A stretch of 64,000 nt of DNA from Microcella frigidaquae (GCF_014200395.1 NZ_JACHBS010000001.1:2108001-2172000), one strand, 5' to 3'; counted from the first letter of the stretch, positions 1 through 11,774 are shown. Numbers and translations are program-made. Notes: a model not told the origin generated them from the sequence alone.

Positions 1-934
1 AGGTGAGCCCCAGCTGGAACGGCGTCGTGACGATGCTCGCCGCGATGTTCACCATGACGCTGACGAGCAGCAGGATCCCGAGCACGCGCCAGAACGCTCC
101 GCGCACCAGGCGCCACGAGCGCCGGGCGGCCTCCATCAGCGGCAGGCGCTCGATCATCAGGGATGCGGGAACGAAGGCGAGCTTCGTGGCGACGAACGCG
201 CTCACCACGATGAGAGCGAGCACCCCGAGCAGCACGACCGCCACGCCGGCGAGCGCGAGCAGGGGATCGCCGGGCAGGAAGAATCCGATGCTCAGGGCGA
301 TGAGCAGGCCCACGCCGAGCCCGACCGCGAGGCCGAGCAGCGCCGTCCAGCCGATGAGCGCCCACCAGCGGCCTCGGCCGAGGGCGATGAGCTCGCGCAG
401 CGTGCGCTTCTCGCCGAGGGTGGCCCGCGCCACCTCGATCGAGATGATGCCCTGCAGGAGCGCCTGGGCGACGACCGAGATCGCCACGGCGAGCAGGCCG
501 GCCACGATCGTCAGCCCGATGGTGCCGACCAGGATGGTGTCGGCATCGGCGGAGCTCGCGCGCGCAGCCCGATCGAGGCCGGAGAACACGATGACGGTGC
601 TGATGCCCGTCGAGAGGAAGACGACGAGGGCGTTGAGCAGCAGGGCGGCCCCGAAGGTCGGCCGCGGGTTGCGCCGCAGCACCTGGAAGCACGCACCGAG
701 CACGGTGCCGAAGTCGAGCGGCCGCAACGGGATCAGCCCCGGCTTCGGCGGGGGAGTCCAGCCGGTCGTGCCCGCGGGGGTCGGGGCGCCGCCGAAGGGC
801 GCGCCCCCGTCGGCCGGTCCGTACGGGGTCGCACCGGGGGTGGGCGATGCCCCCGCGCCGGATGTCCCGCTCGGGCCGGTCGTCGGCTGCGGCTCGCCGC
901 CGCCGGGTGCTGCCCAGGAGGTGCTGTCGCTCAC
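1..934 (-). CDS. Multi-pass membrane protein, GPDPase_memb-like (C-terminus cut off)
   Basis: Reading from GTG 934 gives at least 311 residues and runs off the window, so the C-terminus is missing. The first ~75 residues are low-complexity Pro/Gly/Ala-rich and probably cytoplasmic. The motif RPLDFGTVLGACFQVLRRNP follows, and then at least four hydrophobic segments. This layout is typical of proteins with the membrane domain of glycerophosphoryl diester phosphodiesterase; no catalytic phosphodiesterase domain is seen in this part. An AAGGG ribosome-binding site lies about 6 nt before the GTG. The gene is divergent from mtrA. The substrate is unknown; the family assignment rests on the motif and topology only. 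Confidence 0.75.
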   Translation of the reverse strand, partial: MSDSTSWAAPGGGEPQPTTGPSGTSGAGASPTPGATPYGPADGGAPFGGAPTPAGTTGWTPPPKPGLIPLRPLDFGTVLGACFQVLRRNPRPTFGAALLLNALVVFLSTGISTVIVFSGLDRAARASSADADTILVGTIGLTIVAGLLAVAISVVAQALLQGIISIEVARATLGEKRTLRELIALGRGRWWALIGWTALLGLAVGLGVGLLIALSIGFFLPGDPLLALAGVAVVLLGVLALIVVSAFVATKLAFVPASLMIERLPLMEAARRSWRLVRGAFWRVLGILLLVSVMVNIAASIVTTPFQLGLT

Positions 935-1011
935 GGTCCGCCCTTCGTACGTGCCCGGTCGTGCCCGATCGGTGCCCGAGGTCTGCTCAGGCGTATGGTG
1001 TCACACTCGTC

Positions 1012-1017
1012 TAGGCT
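1012..1017 (+). promoter_or_regulatory. Candidate -10 box of mtrA
   Basis: TAGGCT, the -10 form most used in this window, lies in the 111-bp divergent gap. It predicts a short leader of about 22 nt that still carries the GGAGG at 1035-1039. No convincing -35 is visible. Confidence 0.4.
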
Positions 1018-1045
1018 GGCGGTGACGGAGAACCGGAGGCCAGCC

Positions 1046-1726
1046 ATGACCGCGCGCATCCTCGTTGTCGATGATGACGCCGCCATCGCCGAGATGGTCG
1101 GCATCGTCCTGCGCGGAGAGGGCTTCGATCCGCACTTCTCCTACGACGGTCCGGCCGCCATCGAGGCCTTCGCGAGCGTCAAGCCCGACCTGGTGCTGCT
1201 CGATCTCATGCTGCCGGGCATGGACGGTATCGAGGTGTGTACGCGGATCCGTGAGACCAGCGGCACGCCGATCATCATGCTCACCGCGAAGAGCGACTCG
1301 ACCGACGTCGTGCGCGGGCTCGAGAGCGGTGCCGACGACTACGTCGTGAAGCCGTTCAATCCGAAAGAGCTGGTAGCGCGCATCCGCACCCGGCTGCGCC
1401 CCGCCGCGCAGTCGTCGGTCGAGCGCCTGCCGATCGGCGACCTCATCATCGACGTCACCGGGCACGAGGTCACGCGGGATGGCGTGCCGATCGCCCTGAC
1501 CCCGCTCGAGTTCGACCTGCTGCTCGCGCTCGCCATGAAGCCCAACCAGGTCTTCACGCGCGAGATGCTGCTCGAGCAGGTGTGGGGCTACCAGTACAAG
1601 GCCGATACCCGCCTGGTCAACGTGCACGTGCAGCGGCTGCGCGCCAAGGTCGAGCTCGACGCCGACAACCCGCGCATCGTCATGACCGTGCGCGGCGTGG
1701 GCTACCGGGCCGGCACGGCCCGCTGA
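1046..1726 (+). CDS. mtrA: Response regulator MtrA
   Basis: OmpR/PhoB-type response regulator of 226 aa, the essential actinobacterial partner of MtrB. It controls cell-wall hydrolases, division and replication genes. The receiver domain (about 1-120) has the acidic cluster Asp9-Asp11, phospho-acceptor Asp53 in LLDLMLPGMDG, Thr80 and Lys102 (VVKPF). The winged-helix DNA-binding domain (about 130-226) ends in the family-typical RGVGYRAG. ATG 1046 is chosen because GGAGG lies 6 nt upstream; an upstream in-frame extension lacks homology. mtrB follows after 20 nt and then lpqB overlaps mtrB, the standard actinobacterial operon. Confidence 0.97.
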   Translation: MTARILVVDDDAAIAEMVGIVLRGEGFDPHFSYDGPAAIEAFASVKPDLVLLDLMLPGMDGIEVCTRIRETSGTPIIMLTAKSDSTDVVRGLESGADDYVVKPFNPKELVARIRTRLRPAAQSSVERLPIGDLIIDVTGHEVTRDGVPIALTPLEFDLLLALAMKPNQVFTREMLLEQVWGYQYKADTRLVNVHVQRLRAKVELDADNPRIVMTVRGVGYRAGTAR

Positions 1727-1746
1727 TCGCGGGGCGCCGGTACGGG

Positions 1747-3387
1747 ATGCTCACCTTCACCTGGCGCAGCCTCGTGCAGCGCGCGCGGCGCCTGTGGCGC
1801 GGCTCGCTGCAGCTGCGCACGGTCGCAATCACGGTGCTCCTGTCGACCGTCGCCGTCACCATCATCAGCGGCTACATGTCGCTGAGCATCGCCACCAACC
1901 TGTACGAGGCGCGCAAGAATCAGGCCATCGCGGAGGCGCGGCAGGCGACCGTCAGCGCCCAGGAGCTCTTCGACAGCTCGGTGACGGCGAGCGGCACGAT
2001 CGACGTGGAGGCGGTCAACCGCACGGCGCAGACCACGATCCGCAGCGTGGCCTCGAGCCCTGGCGGCACCGAGTTCGCGATCCTGCGCACGCCGGGTCAG
2101 ACGACCGAGGTCACCATGACGGCGACGCAGACGCGGGCGCTCGACCTGTCGGTGATCTCCGACGAGCTGCGCGAGCAGGTGGCCCAGGACGACGGGCAGC
2201 TCTACACCCAGGCGGTCACGCTCAACGCCGCGAGCGGCCGCCCCGACCCGGGCCTCGTCGTCGGGGGCGTGTTCGAGGTTCCGACCGCCGGCCAGTACGA
2301 GCTCTACCTCGTCTACAACGTGCGCGACGTGCAGCAGACCCTCGACTTCGTGCAGCAGACGCTCGTCATCGGCTCGCTGCTGCTGGTCGGCACCATCGGG
2401 CTCGTCACCTACTTCGTCACGCGGCTCGCGATCGGCCCCGTGCGCATCGCCGCCGAGACCGCCGAGAAGCTCGCCGAGGGCGAGCTCGACCGCCGCATCC
2501 CCGAGAAGGGCGAAGACGTCATCGCCACTCTCGCGCGCTCGTTCAACCGCATGGCCGACAGCCTGCAGCGGCAGATCACCCAGCTCGCCACGCTCTCGCG
2601 GGTGCAGCAGCGGTTCGTCAGCGACGTCAGCCACGAGCTGCGAACGCCGCTCACCACCATCCGGCTGGCCGGCGACGTGCTCTACGAGCAGCGCGACCAG
2701 TTCAGCCCGACCACCGCCCGCACGGCCGAGCTGTTGCACGCCCAGGTCGACCGCTTCGAGTCGATGCTCGCTGACCTGCTCGAGATGAGTCGGTACGACG
2801 CGGGCGCCGTCGACATCGACGCCGAGCCCACCAACCTCGTGCGGCTCGTCGAGGAGTCGCTCGACGCACTGCGCCCGCTCGCCGACGAGAAGGGCAGCGA
2901 GCTGCGGCTCGTCGCCCCGGGCGGCTACTTCGAGGCGGATGTGGATGCGCGCCGCATCCGCCGCATTCTGCAGAACCTGCTCGGCAACGCCGTCGACCAC
3001 GGCGAGGGGCGCCCGATCGTCGTGCACGTCGACAGCGACGCGACCGCCGTCGCCATCGCGGTGCGCGACTACGGTGTCGGAATGGATGCGGGGCAGCTCG
3101 AGCGCGTCTTCGACCGGTTCTGGCGTGCCGACCCCTCGCGGCAGCGCACCACCGGCGGCACCGGGCTCGGGCTCGCGATCGCGACGGAGGACGCGCAGCT
3201 GCACGGGGGCACCCTCGATGTCTGGTCGGAGCCGGGGGAGGGCAGCTGCTTCCGGCTGACGCTGCCGCGCGAGCGTGGGGCGACCGTGCACCATTCTCCG
3301 GTCGACCTGCCGCCCGCCGAGCCGCTCGAGGGCGACCTGCTCGGAGCCGATCGTCTCGCGCCCGAGAGGGATGAGAAGAATGCGTAG
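1747..3387 (+). CDS. mtrB: Sensor histidine kinase MtrB
   Basis: Membrane sensor kinase of 546 aa that phosphorylates MtrA. Transmembrane helix 1 is at about residues 26-48, followed by an extracytoplasmic domain of ~155 residues, helix 2 at about 206-228, and a HAMP domain. The dimerisation/phospho-acceptor helix has His296 in VSHELRTPL. The HATPase domain shows the N box NLLGNAVDH, the G1 box DYGVGMD, F box FDRFWRADPS and G2 box TGGTGLGLAI. ATG 1747 is the first plausible start, directly before the positively charged N-terminal segment; its ribosome-binding site is weak, suggesting coupling to mtrA. Length is close to the mycobacterial homologue. Confidence 0.96.
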   Translation: MLTFTWRSLVQRARRLWRGSLQLRTVAITVLLSTVAVTIISGYMSLSIATNLYEARKNQAIAEARQATVSAQELFDSSVTASGTIDVEAVNRTAQTTIRSVASSPGGTEFAILRTPGQTTEVTMTATQTRALDLSVISDELREQVAQDDGQLYTQAVTLNAASGRPDPGLVVGGVFEVPTAGQYELYLVYNVRDVQQTLDFVQQTLVIGSLLLVGTIGLVTYFVTRLAIGPVRIAAETAEKLAEGELDRRIPEKGEDVIATLARSFNRMADSLQRQITQLATLSRVQQRFVSDVSHELRTPLTTIRLAGDVLYEQRDQFSPTTARTAELLHAQVDRFESMLADLLEMSRYDAGAVDIDAEPTNLVRLVEESLDALRPLADEKGSELRLVAPGGYFEADVDARRIRRILQNLLGNAVDHGEGRPIVVHVDSDATAVAIAVRDYGVGMDAGQLERVFDRFWRADPSRQRTTGGTGLGLAIATEDAQLHGGTLDVWSEPGEGSCFRLTLPRERGATVHHSPVDLPPAEPLEGDLLGADRLAPERDEKNA

Positions 3388-5074
3388 ACGGCTCGCGGTG
3401 CTCCTCCTGCTGCCCCTGCTCCTGCCGGCGCTGCTGCTCTCCGGCTGCGTGTCGGTGCCCTTCGCCGGCGGCGTCGACCCCGGCGGCCCGATCGAGGGCG
3501 AGGTCGACGTCGACTTCGACTTCCTGCCCTCCGGCCCGAGCGCGGGCGCGACGCAGGAGGAGATCCTGCGCGGCTTCCTTGCCGCGACGACCGCGGCGCA
3601 GGACAACTACCGCATCGCGCGGTCCTTCCTCGCGGAGGACGTCGCCGACGCGTGGAACCCCTACGACAGCACGCTCGTGCGGGCGCGCGAGGGTGCCGTC
3701 GAGCGGCTCGACGATGCGACCCTCACCTACAGCGTGCCGATCGTCGCCTCCGTGGATGCGGTGGGCCGGTACTCCGTCGCCGACAGCACCTCCAGCCAGA
3801 CCCTGCCCGCCTTCCGCTTCGTGCAGGAGGGCGGCGAGTGGCGCATCGCCGAGCTCGGCGACGGCATCCTGATCTCGCAGCAGGCGTTCCCCAGCGCGTT
3901 CAGCCAGCACACGATCTACTACTGGGATTCCGCGTTCCGCAACCTGGTGCCCGACCTGCGGTGGTTCCCGACCCGCTCCGAGGTCGCCACCCGGATCGTG
4001 CGCGCGGTGCTCGAGCCGCCGACCTCGTGGCTCGGCCAGGGCGCGACCGTGTCGGCGATCCCCGAGGGCACCGAGCTCGCGCTGTCGCCCGTATCGGTCG
4101 TGGCCGGCACCGCGCAGATCGACCTCACGAGCGAGGTGCTCACGCTCTCGGAGCGCGAGCGGCAGCGCGTGCGCCTTCAGCTGGCGGCGAGCCTGCGCGC
4201 GGTGAGCGGCGTCGTCGGTGTCGACATCACGGTCGACCAGAACCTGGTCGCGATCCCGGAGTGGACCAGCGGGGCGCCCGACGTCGTGCCGCAGGTCGAC
4301 CCGCGCGTGCTGCTGCGCACCGACGAGAGCTTCGGCTTCGCGACCGGCGGGGAGGTCGAGCCGCTCGGCGCGCTGAGCACCCGCGTCGTCGAGCTCGGGG
4401 CGACCGCCGTCGCGCTCGCCCCCGGGCGCACCACCCTCGCTACCGCGCTCGGGCCCGACGGCGTCTGGGCTGTCTCGGCGGGCGAGGCCCTACCGCTGCT
4501 GCTCGATGAGCGCCCCGGCCTGATCGCCCCCAGCATCGACGGCTACCAGTTCGTGTGGTCCGTGCCGGCGACCGGCTCGGGAGCGATCCGCGCCACCGAG
4601 CTCAACGGCACGGTGCACGAGGTCGAGGCGGCACTGCCCGACGGCAGCCGCGTCGTGAGGCTCGCAGTCTCGCGCGACGACGCCCGCGTGCTCATCATGC
4701 TCGACGGCCGCGGTGGGCCGCGACTGGTCGTCGCCGCCGTTATCCGCGACGAGACCTCCGGGGTGCCGGTGCGCCTCGGCGAGCTGCGCGAGGTTCCCCT
4801 CAACGGCGACACCGCCGTCGACGCGGCGTGGGTCGACGAGGTGCGCATCGCCTCGATCACCCGCACCGACGAGCAGACGCTCGTCGAGCTGCACGAGATC
4901 GGCGGCCGCAGCCGGCCGCTCGGCCTGCCGCGCGACGCCGTGCAGATCGTCGGTGGCAATGGCGGCACCGAGGGCATCCGCGTGCTCGGCGCCGACGGCG
5001 TGGTGTTCGAGCCGCGCGGCTCCGGATGGCAGGGCACGAGCCTGCGCGCCTCCTTCCTCGGCACTCAGCAGTAG
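3380..5074 (+). CDS. lpqB: Lipoprotein LpqB, accessory to MtrAB
   Basis: Lipoprotein of 564 aa that binds the MtrB extracellular domain and modulates MtrAB signalling in mycobacteria. The N-terminus is a signal peptide with a long Leu run ending in lipobox LLSGC, so the Cys is expected to be lipid-modified. A sporulation/germination GerMN-like domain lies around residues 200-290, followed by the beta-propeller-like LpqB C-terminal region. Two in-frame ATGs overlap the end of mtrB, at 3371 and 3380. The second is preferred because GAGAGGG sits 9 nt upstream of it. The overlap implies translational coupling with mtrB. Confidence 0.93.
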   Translation: MRRRLAVLLLLPLLLPALLLSGCVSVPFAGGVDPGGPIEGEVDVDFDFLPSGPSAGATQEEILRGFLAATTAAQDNYRIARSFLAEDVADAWNPYDSTLVRAREGAVERLDDATLTYSVPIVASVDAVGRYSVADSTSSQTLPAFRFVQEGGEWRIAELGDGILISQQAFPSAFSQHTIYYWDSAFRNLVPDLRWFPTRSEVATRIVRAVLEPPTSWLGQGATVSAIPEGTELALSPVSVVAGTAQIDLTSEVLTLSERERQRVRLQLAASLRAVSGVVGVDITVDQNLVAIPEWTSGAPDVVPQVDPRVLLRTDESFGFATGGEVEPLGALSTRVVELGATAVALAPGRTTLATALGPDGVWAVSAGEALPLLLDERPGLIAPSIDGYQFVWSVPATGSGAIRATELNGTVHEVEAALPDGSRVVRLAVSRDDARVLIMLDGRGGPRLVVAAVIRDETSGVPVRLGELREVPLNGDTAVDAAWVDEVRIASITRTDEQTLVELHEIGGRSRPLGLPRDAVQIVGGNGGTEGIRVLGADGVVFEPRGSGWQGTSLRASFLGTQQ

Positions 5075-5136
5075 CGGTCCTCCACGGGTTCGCGCGGGCG
5101 CCGCCCCGCCGCGGGCCCCTGTCGCACCCTGTCGAC

Positions 5137-5883
5137 ATGATCTCCGCGCACATCGCCACGGCGCTCGCCGATGCCTGGGCGCTCGTCGCCCCGGTCGACT
5201 GCGCCGGATGCGGAGCCCCCGATCGTGCTCTCTGCGCCCTCTGCGCCACCGCGCTGCGGCCGTCGCTCCGCCGCGCGCTGCTCGACGTCGACGGCCACGC
5301 CCTTCCGGTGGTCGCCGGGCTCGCCTACGAGGGGGTCGCGCGGGCCGCACTGCTCGCCCTCAAGGCGGAGGGTCGCACCGAGCTCGCGCGGCCCCTCGCC
5401 GTCCCGCTGCGGCGGGCCGTCGCGCTCGCCTGGCCGGGCGCGGGAGCCGACGTGCTGGTGCCGGTGCCGGGCTCGCGCGCGGGCGCCGCGCAGCGCGGCT
5501 TCGCCCCGGCAGCGCTCCTGGCCCGGCGCGGCGGGCTGGTGGTCACCCGCGGGCTGCGGGCGCTCGACGGTGGGCCGCAGCAGAAGCGGCTCCGGCTCGA
5601 CGAGCGGCTCGCGGGGCAGCATCCGCGATTCATTGCGCGCCCCGCGCTGGCCGGTCGGCGGGTCGTCCTGATCGACGACATCGTCACCAGCGGGGCGACG
5701 CTGCGCGATGCGGCGCGGGCCCTCCGAACGGTCGGGGCCATCGTCGTGGGGGCCGCGGCGGTGGCCGCCACCCCCCGACGGCAGGGTGTCTCGAGCCTGC
5801 TCTGGAGATTCTGGGCCGATGATGACGAAGGTCCCGGTGACAAGGTCGGCCCGGAGGGCTATGGTCAGGGAAAGGAGGCGTGA
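5137..5883 (+). CDS. comF: ComF family phosphoribosyltransferase-like protein
   Basis: Protein of 248 aa. The N-terminus carries a zinc-ribbon-like pair of CxxC motifs (DCAGCG and CALC). The C-terminal half is a type I phosphoribosyltransferase fold with the PRPP loop VVLIDDIVTSGAT at residues 176-188. ComF proteins take part in DNA uptake in competent bacteria; in actinobacteria the role is not established. The gene sits between lpqB and hpf as in mycobacteria. ATG 5137 starts just before the Zn-ribbon and gives the usual family length. No strong ribosome-binding site is seen, and lpqB ends 62 nt upstream. Confidence 0.88.
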   Translation: MISAHIATALADAWALVAPVDCAGCGAPDRALCALCATALRPSLRRALLDVDGHALPVVAGLAYEGVARAALLALKAEGRTELARPLAVPLRRAVALAWPGAGADVLVPVPGSRAGAAQRGFAPAALLARRGGLVVTRGLRALDGGPQQKRLRLDERLAGQHPRFIARPALAGRRVVLIDDIVTSGATLRDAARALRTVGAIVVGAAAVAATPRRQGVSSLLWRFWADDDEGPGDKVGPEGYGQGKEA

Positions 5884-5887
5884 TCAC

Positions 5888-5906
5888 TCGCCTGACCGAC
5901 AGGCGA
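5888..5906 (+). other. Hairpin in the hpf leader
   Basis: TCGCCTG and CAGGCGA form a perfect 7-bp stem with a 5-nt loop (ACCGA), just after the comF stop and 26 nt before the hpf start. There is no U-run, so it could be a weak terminator, an RNA processing site or a leader structure for hpf. A possible -10 (TATGGT, 5860-5865) lies inside the comF end. Confidence 0.35.
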
Positions 5907-5931
5907 CACGCTGACGGCTCAGGAGGTCGAC

Positions 5932-6612
5932 GTGGACATCACCATCACCGGACGCAACATTGGCATCACCGACCGGTTCCGCGACTACGCCACTGAGAAG
6001 GCGGAGAAGGTCGAGCATCTCGCCGATCGCGCCCTGGTGCTCGAGATCAAGGTCTCTCGCCACCACGAGAAGAGCGCCGGGCGATCGCCGGACGACGATC
6101 GCGTCGAGCTGACCCTCATCGGACCGGGTCCGGTCGTGCGGGCCGAGGCCGCCGGCAGCGACAAGTACGTCGCCTTCGACCTCGCCATCGACAAGCTGCT
6201 CGAGCGGCTGCGCCGCGCGAAGGACAAGCGCAAGGTGCACCGCGGCAACCACCGCCCGGTGTCGCTGCACGAGGCCGCCGCGGGCGGGTTCACCGTCATC
6301 GACATCACGCCCGCCGACGCCGAGATCATCCGGAAGGTCGCGACCGGGTCGATCCCGGTGCAGCAGGAGGACGAGGCCGAAGAGGTCTACACCCCCGTCG
6401 TCGTCCGGCAGAAGGTCTTCCCCGCGGTCTCGATGACCGTCGACGAGGCCGTCGACCAGCTCGAGCTGGTCGGCCACGACTTCTTCCTCTTCATCGACGC
6501 CGTCACCGACCGCCCGAGCGTGGTCTACCGGCGCCAGGGCTGGAACTACGGGGTCATCGGTCTCGAGGCCGAGCAGGAGAAGGCCGCGGTCGGCGGGCGA
6601 CGGGGGCGCTGA
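5932..6612 (+). CDS. hpf: Ribosome hibernation promoting factor, long form
   Basis: Long-type HPF/RaiA protein of 226 aa that binds the 30S decoding region in slow growth and dimerises ribosomes into inactive 100S particles. The N-terminal RaiA domain (about 1-105) is followed by a linker. The C-terminal dimerisation domain (about 165-220) includes the segment with FFLFIDA and [18 protein letters not shown] 5932 is supported by AGGAGG at 5921-5926. The gene lies between comF and secA, as in mycobacteria. A strong hairpin terminator follows. Confidence 0.95.
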   Translation: MDITITGRNIGITDRFRDYATEKAEKVEHLADRALVLEIKVSRHHEKSAGRSPDDDRVELTLIGPGPVVRAEAAGSDKYVAFDLAIDKLLERLRRAKDKRKVHRGNHRPVSLHEAAAGGFTVIDITPADAEIIRKVATGSIPVQQEDEAEEVYTPVVVRQKVFPAVSMTVDEAVDQLELVGHDFFLFIDAVTDRPSVVYRRQGWNYGVIGLEAEQEKAAVGGRRGR

Positions 6613-6636
6613 GCCTCCCGACCGCCGGCCCGCGGT

Positions 6637-6675
6637 GCACGGATGCTCCGCTCGTCGTGAGCGGAGCATCCGTGC
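6637..6675 (+). terminator. Hairpin terminator after hpf
   Basis: Perfect 17-bp stem (GCACGGATGCTCCGCTC with its complement) around a 5-nt loop GTCGT, 24 nt after the hpf stop. No U-tract follows, as is common for GC-rich actinobacterial terminators. Confidence 0.8.
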
Positions 6676-6694
6676 CGCCCCGCCGGGGCGCGCT

Positions 6695-6703
6695 TGCTAG
6701 CAT
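6695..6703 (+). promoter_or_regulatory. Candidate extended -10 box of secA
   Basis: TGC-TAGCAT lies just behind the hpf terminator and would give a leader of about 80 nt. No clear -35 is visible. Confidence 0.35.
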
Positions 6704-6791
6704 GGGCCCGCCGCGAAGAGCGGTGGTCTGTGGCGCGCCCAGGCCTGGCGAGCGTCGCCCCCGGCGCCGCCCGACGAGTGGAGTGACCGAA

Positions 6792-9659
<2,868 letters not shown>

Positions 9660-9780
9660 CCCCGACCGGCGCGCTCCAGGCGCGGTGGCCCGGCATCGCC
9701 CTCGCCGTCGTGTGCGGTCAGCTCTGTCGTGAGGTGTGAAACGTCTCGGGCGTGATGGCAGAAGAGGTTCGTCTCGCTGG

Positions 9781-11019
9781 TCAGCGCAGGTTCGAACGCG
9801 CGACCGCCGCGGAGGTGCTCAGCAGCAGCACTCCGAGCACGAGGAATACCGCTCCGGAGCCGGCCAGCGCGGCGACGGTGCCGACAGCGACCGGGATGAG
9901 CGACTGCCCGATCCGATTTCCGGTCAGCCGAACGGCGAGAGCGGTGGCGCGCAGCTCGTCGGGGGCCGAGCGCGATACCCAGGCCATGGTCAGGGGCTGC
10001 CCGATGCCGAGCACGAGCCCCGTGATGCCCATCAGCACGAGTGCGACCCAGCCCGGCAGCATCGGCACCATGAGCAGCAAGGCCGTCGCGCCGATGCCGC
10101 AGGCGCCGACCAGCAGCGGGCGTCGGCCCAGCATCCGCACCAGGGGGCCGGTGGCGATGCGTACGGCGAACGATGCCGCGGCGCGCACGGCGAGCAGGAT
10201 GCTCACGAACGCGATCGTCCACCCGCGCTCGGCGCCGATCGCCGGCAGGTAGACCGTCAGCACGTCGGTCGTCGACAGCACCACGAGGCTCGCCCACAGT
10301 GCCTTGCCCATGTGCGGGGCCCGCAGCACGGAGCCGAGGCCGGGCTGCGCTTCGGCGGCTGTCCCGTCGGCGGCGGCACTCTCGACGGCGGTGCGGGTGC
10401 CGCCCGGATGGCGGGGCAGGCCCAGGGCGGCGAGCGCGCCGGCCGTGCACAGTGCGCCCGCGAGCACGAAGATGGGCGTGGTGCCGAATGGGTCGGCCGG
10501 GGCCGCCGCGTCGAGCGCGAGGGTGAGCTCGGCGAGCCCACCCGCGACGATCGGGCCGAGCACCTGGCCGAGGGAGATGATGGCCCCGAACATCCCGAAG
10601 CGGGCATCGGCGCTCTCGGCGGGGCCGGCGTGGGCGACGATCGCCTGCAACCCGACGACCGCGCCGATCAGCCCGAGGCCGAGAGCGGTGTGCGCCGCGA
10701 CAAGAGTGACGAGGTCGGTGGCGAGCGCATGGGCGGCGGCCGCGGCGCCCATGAGGGCGATGCCGCCGACGGTGGTGAGGCGGGCTCCGCGGCGGTCGAC
10801 GAGGCGGCCGATGGGGATCGCGACCGCGATGGCGAGCACCGCGAACGAGAACGCGAGGTAGCCGAGCTGCTCGACGCTGGCGTCGAGGCCGAGCGCCCGG
10901 TACGAGGCCATGGGTCGCGTGGCTTGCTGGGCGAACTGCACCAGCATGGTCACGGTGAGCGCGAGGGTGAGGGTGCGGCGGTCGGCCGCGCGCTCGCTGT
11001 CCGAGGGGCTCGTCTCCAT
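9781..11019 (-). CDS. MFS family transporter
   Basis: Major facilitator superfamily permease of 412 aa with about 12 hydrophobic segments and a central cytoplasmic loop around residues 205-230. The loop between helices 2 and 3 carries GRLVDRRGAR, the MFS signature of drug/H+ antiporters. The substrate cannot be told from sequence; export of small organic compounds is the usual role for this subgroup. No ribosome-binding site precedes the start, and a palindrome lies 5 nt upstream, so the mRNA may be nearly leaderless and repressible at the start site. secA ends on the other strand 121 bp away; nothing notable lies in that gap. Confidence 0.85.
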   Translation of the reverse strand: METSPSDSERAADRRTLTLALTVTMLVQFAQQATRPMASYRALGLDASVEQLGYLAFSFAVLAIAVAIPIGRLVDRRGARLTTVGGIALMGAAAAAHALATDLVTLVAAHTALGLGLIGAVVGLQAIVAHAGPAESADARFGMFGAIISLGQVLGPIVAGGLAELTLALDAAAPADPFGTTPIFVLAGALCTAGALAALGLPRHPGGTRTAVESAAADGTAAEAQPGLGSVLRAPHMGKALWASLVVLSTTDVLTVYLPAIGAERGWTIAFVSILLAVRAAASFAVRIATGPLVRMLGRRPLLVGACGIGATALLLMVPMLPGWVALVLMGITGLVLGIGQPLTMAWVSRSAPDELRATALAVRLTGNRIGQSLIPVAVGTVAALAGSGAVFLVLGVLLLSTSAAVARSNLR

Positions 11020-11023
11020 GACG

Positions 11024-11036
11024 GAGACAGTGTCTC
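11024..11036 (-). promoter_or_regulatory. Palindrome over the MFS gene start (operator candidate)
   Basis: GAGACAGTGTCTC is a perfect odd palindrome with 6-nt arms, located 5-17 nt before the ATG of the MFS gene. On the minus strand a -10-like TATGAG overlaps its upstream edge. A repressor bound here would block initiation. Confidence 0.4.
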
Positions 11037-11097
11037 ATAAGTCATGTGCGGCGGCGCGCTGAGATTGCGGTGGGGTGATGCGGGGCCGGATGCGGGT

Positions 11098-11580
11098 CTA
11101 GAGCACCGCGATGGCGCTGGCGCGCCAGCGCCGGTCGAGCCCCTCGAGCCGGATCGCCACGGCGCGCGCCCGAGCCCGGCTCGTCACGATGACGACCGCT
11201 TCGACCACGCCATCGCGCGGGCCCGTGATGCGCGGCTCGCCGACCGAGAAGGTCGGGCGCACGGCGGGAGCCCCGCGCGCCGCACGGGCTCGGGCGCTGA
11301 TCGCGGCCCGCGAGAGCATCGTGCGGTAGACGTCGTCGGTGACCCAGCGGGCGATCTGCTCCAGCTCACGCGCACCGGCGAGGATCTCGATGACGCAGCG
11401 TGTCAGATTCTCGATCAGTGGGCGCGGATCGGGCAGATCGGCGGTCGACGTCGGCTGGTAGTCGAAGAACTCCTCGTGCGCGATGCGGGCCTTCGCCCCG
11501 CGTCCGCGCGGCGGCGCGGCGGGCGACGCCGGCTCACCCTGGGTGGGCGCAATGTGCGGAATGGTCTGAACGGCGGTCAC
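11098..11580 (-). CDS. Rv3235 family protein
   Basis: Small protein of 160 aa, recognised as an Rv3235-type (DUF6459-like) actinobacterial protein by its C-terminal half. That half contains DPRPLIENLTRCVIEILAGARELEQIARWV-like helices and a beta-rich end finishing with WRASAIAVL. The function of the family is unknown. In mycobacteria the homologue also lies a few genes from secA1, which supports the call. GTG 11580 is preceded by GAGGAG with a 7-nt spacing. The first ~45 residues are Pro/Ala-rich and probably disordered. Confidence 0.75.
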   Translation of the reverse strand: MTAVQTIPHIAPTQGEPASPAAPPRGRGAKARIAHEEFFDYQPTSTADLPDPRPLIENLTRCVIEILAGARELEQIARWVTDDVYRTMLSRAAISARARAARGAPAVRPTFSVGEPRITGPRDGVVEAVVIVTSRARARAVAIRLEGLDRRWRASAIAVL

Positions 11581-11731
11581 AGTCGGCTCCTCTTCCCCCG
11601 AACCGGCAGGCGGTCGATTGGTCGTCGTGGCCTGCGCGCCGCCCCCCGGCGGTAGACCGATAGGTACACCCCGAGCGGGGCGACATCACTCAACCAAACG
11701 TTTCCTCACTTGTAAAGAGGATTCCTCGAAC

Positions 11732-11740
11732 TGTGGACAA
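11732..11740 (-). promoter_or_regulatory. DnaA-box-like 9-mer
   Basis: TTGTCCACA on the minus strand matches the GC-rich actinobacterial DnaA-box consensus. It is a single site, so this is not an origin. Confidence 0.35.
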
Positions 11741-11768
11741 CCCGGCTCCGGCCGTCGGAGGCGGTCGC

Positions 11769-11774
11769 TACCGT
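11769..11774 (+). promoter_or_regulatory. -10 box of a leaderless gene
   Basis: TACCGT is followed by exactly 6 nt and then ATG 11781, with no ribosome-binding site between. The arrangement fits a leaderless transcript. Confidence 0.5.

Noticed and set aside
3..1025. Open frame of 340 codons on the plus strand
   Set aside because: Antisense to the partial membrane protein on the minus strand, which has a good start and helices; the plus-strand protein is Arg/Ser/Pro-rich noise.
1702..3606. Long minus-strand open frame opposite mtrB and lpqB
   Set aside because: High-GC shadow frame; composition is Arg/Ala/Gly/Glu-rich and the plus-strand kinase motifs are intact.
5880..5931. AAAGGAGG followed by a GTG at 5880 as a possible small gene before hpf
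   Set aside because: Spacing to the GTG is 1 nt and the frame gives a His/Arg-rich product overlapping hpf; the site is just the comF end.
11636..11652. C-rich hairpin loop as a 6C RNA candidate
   Set aside because: Only one stem (CCGCC/GGCGG) with a short loop is present; the 6C motif needs two C-rich loops.
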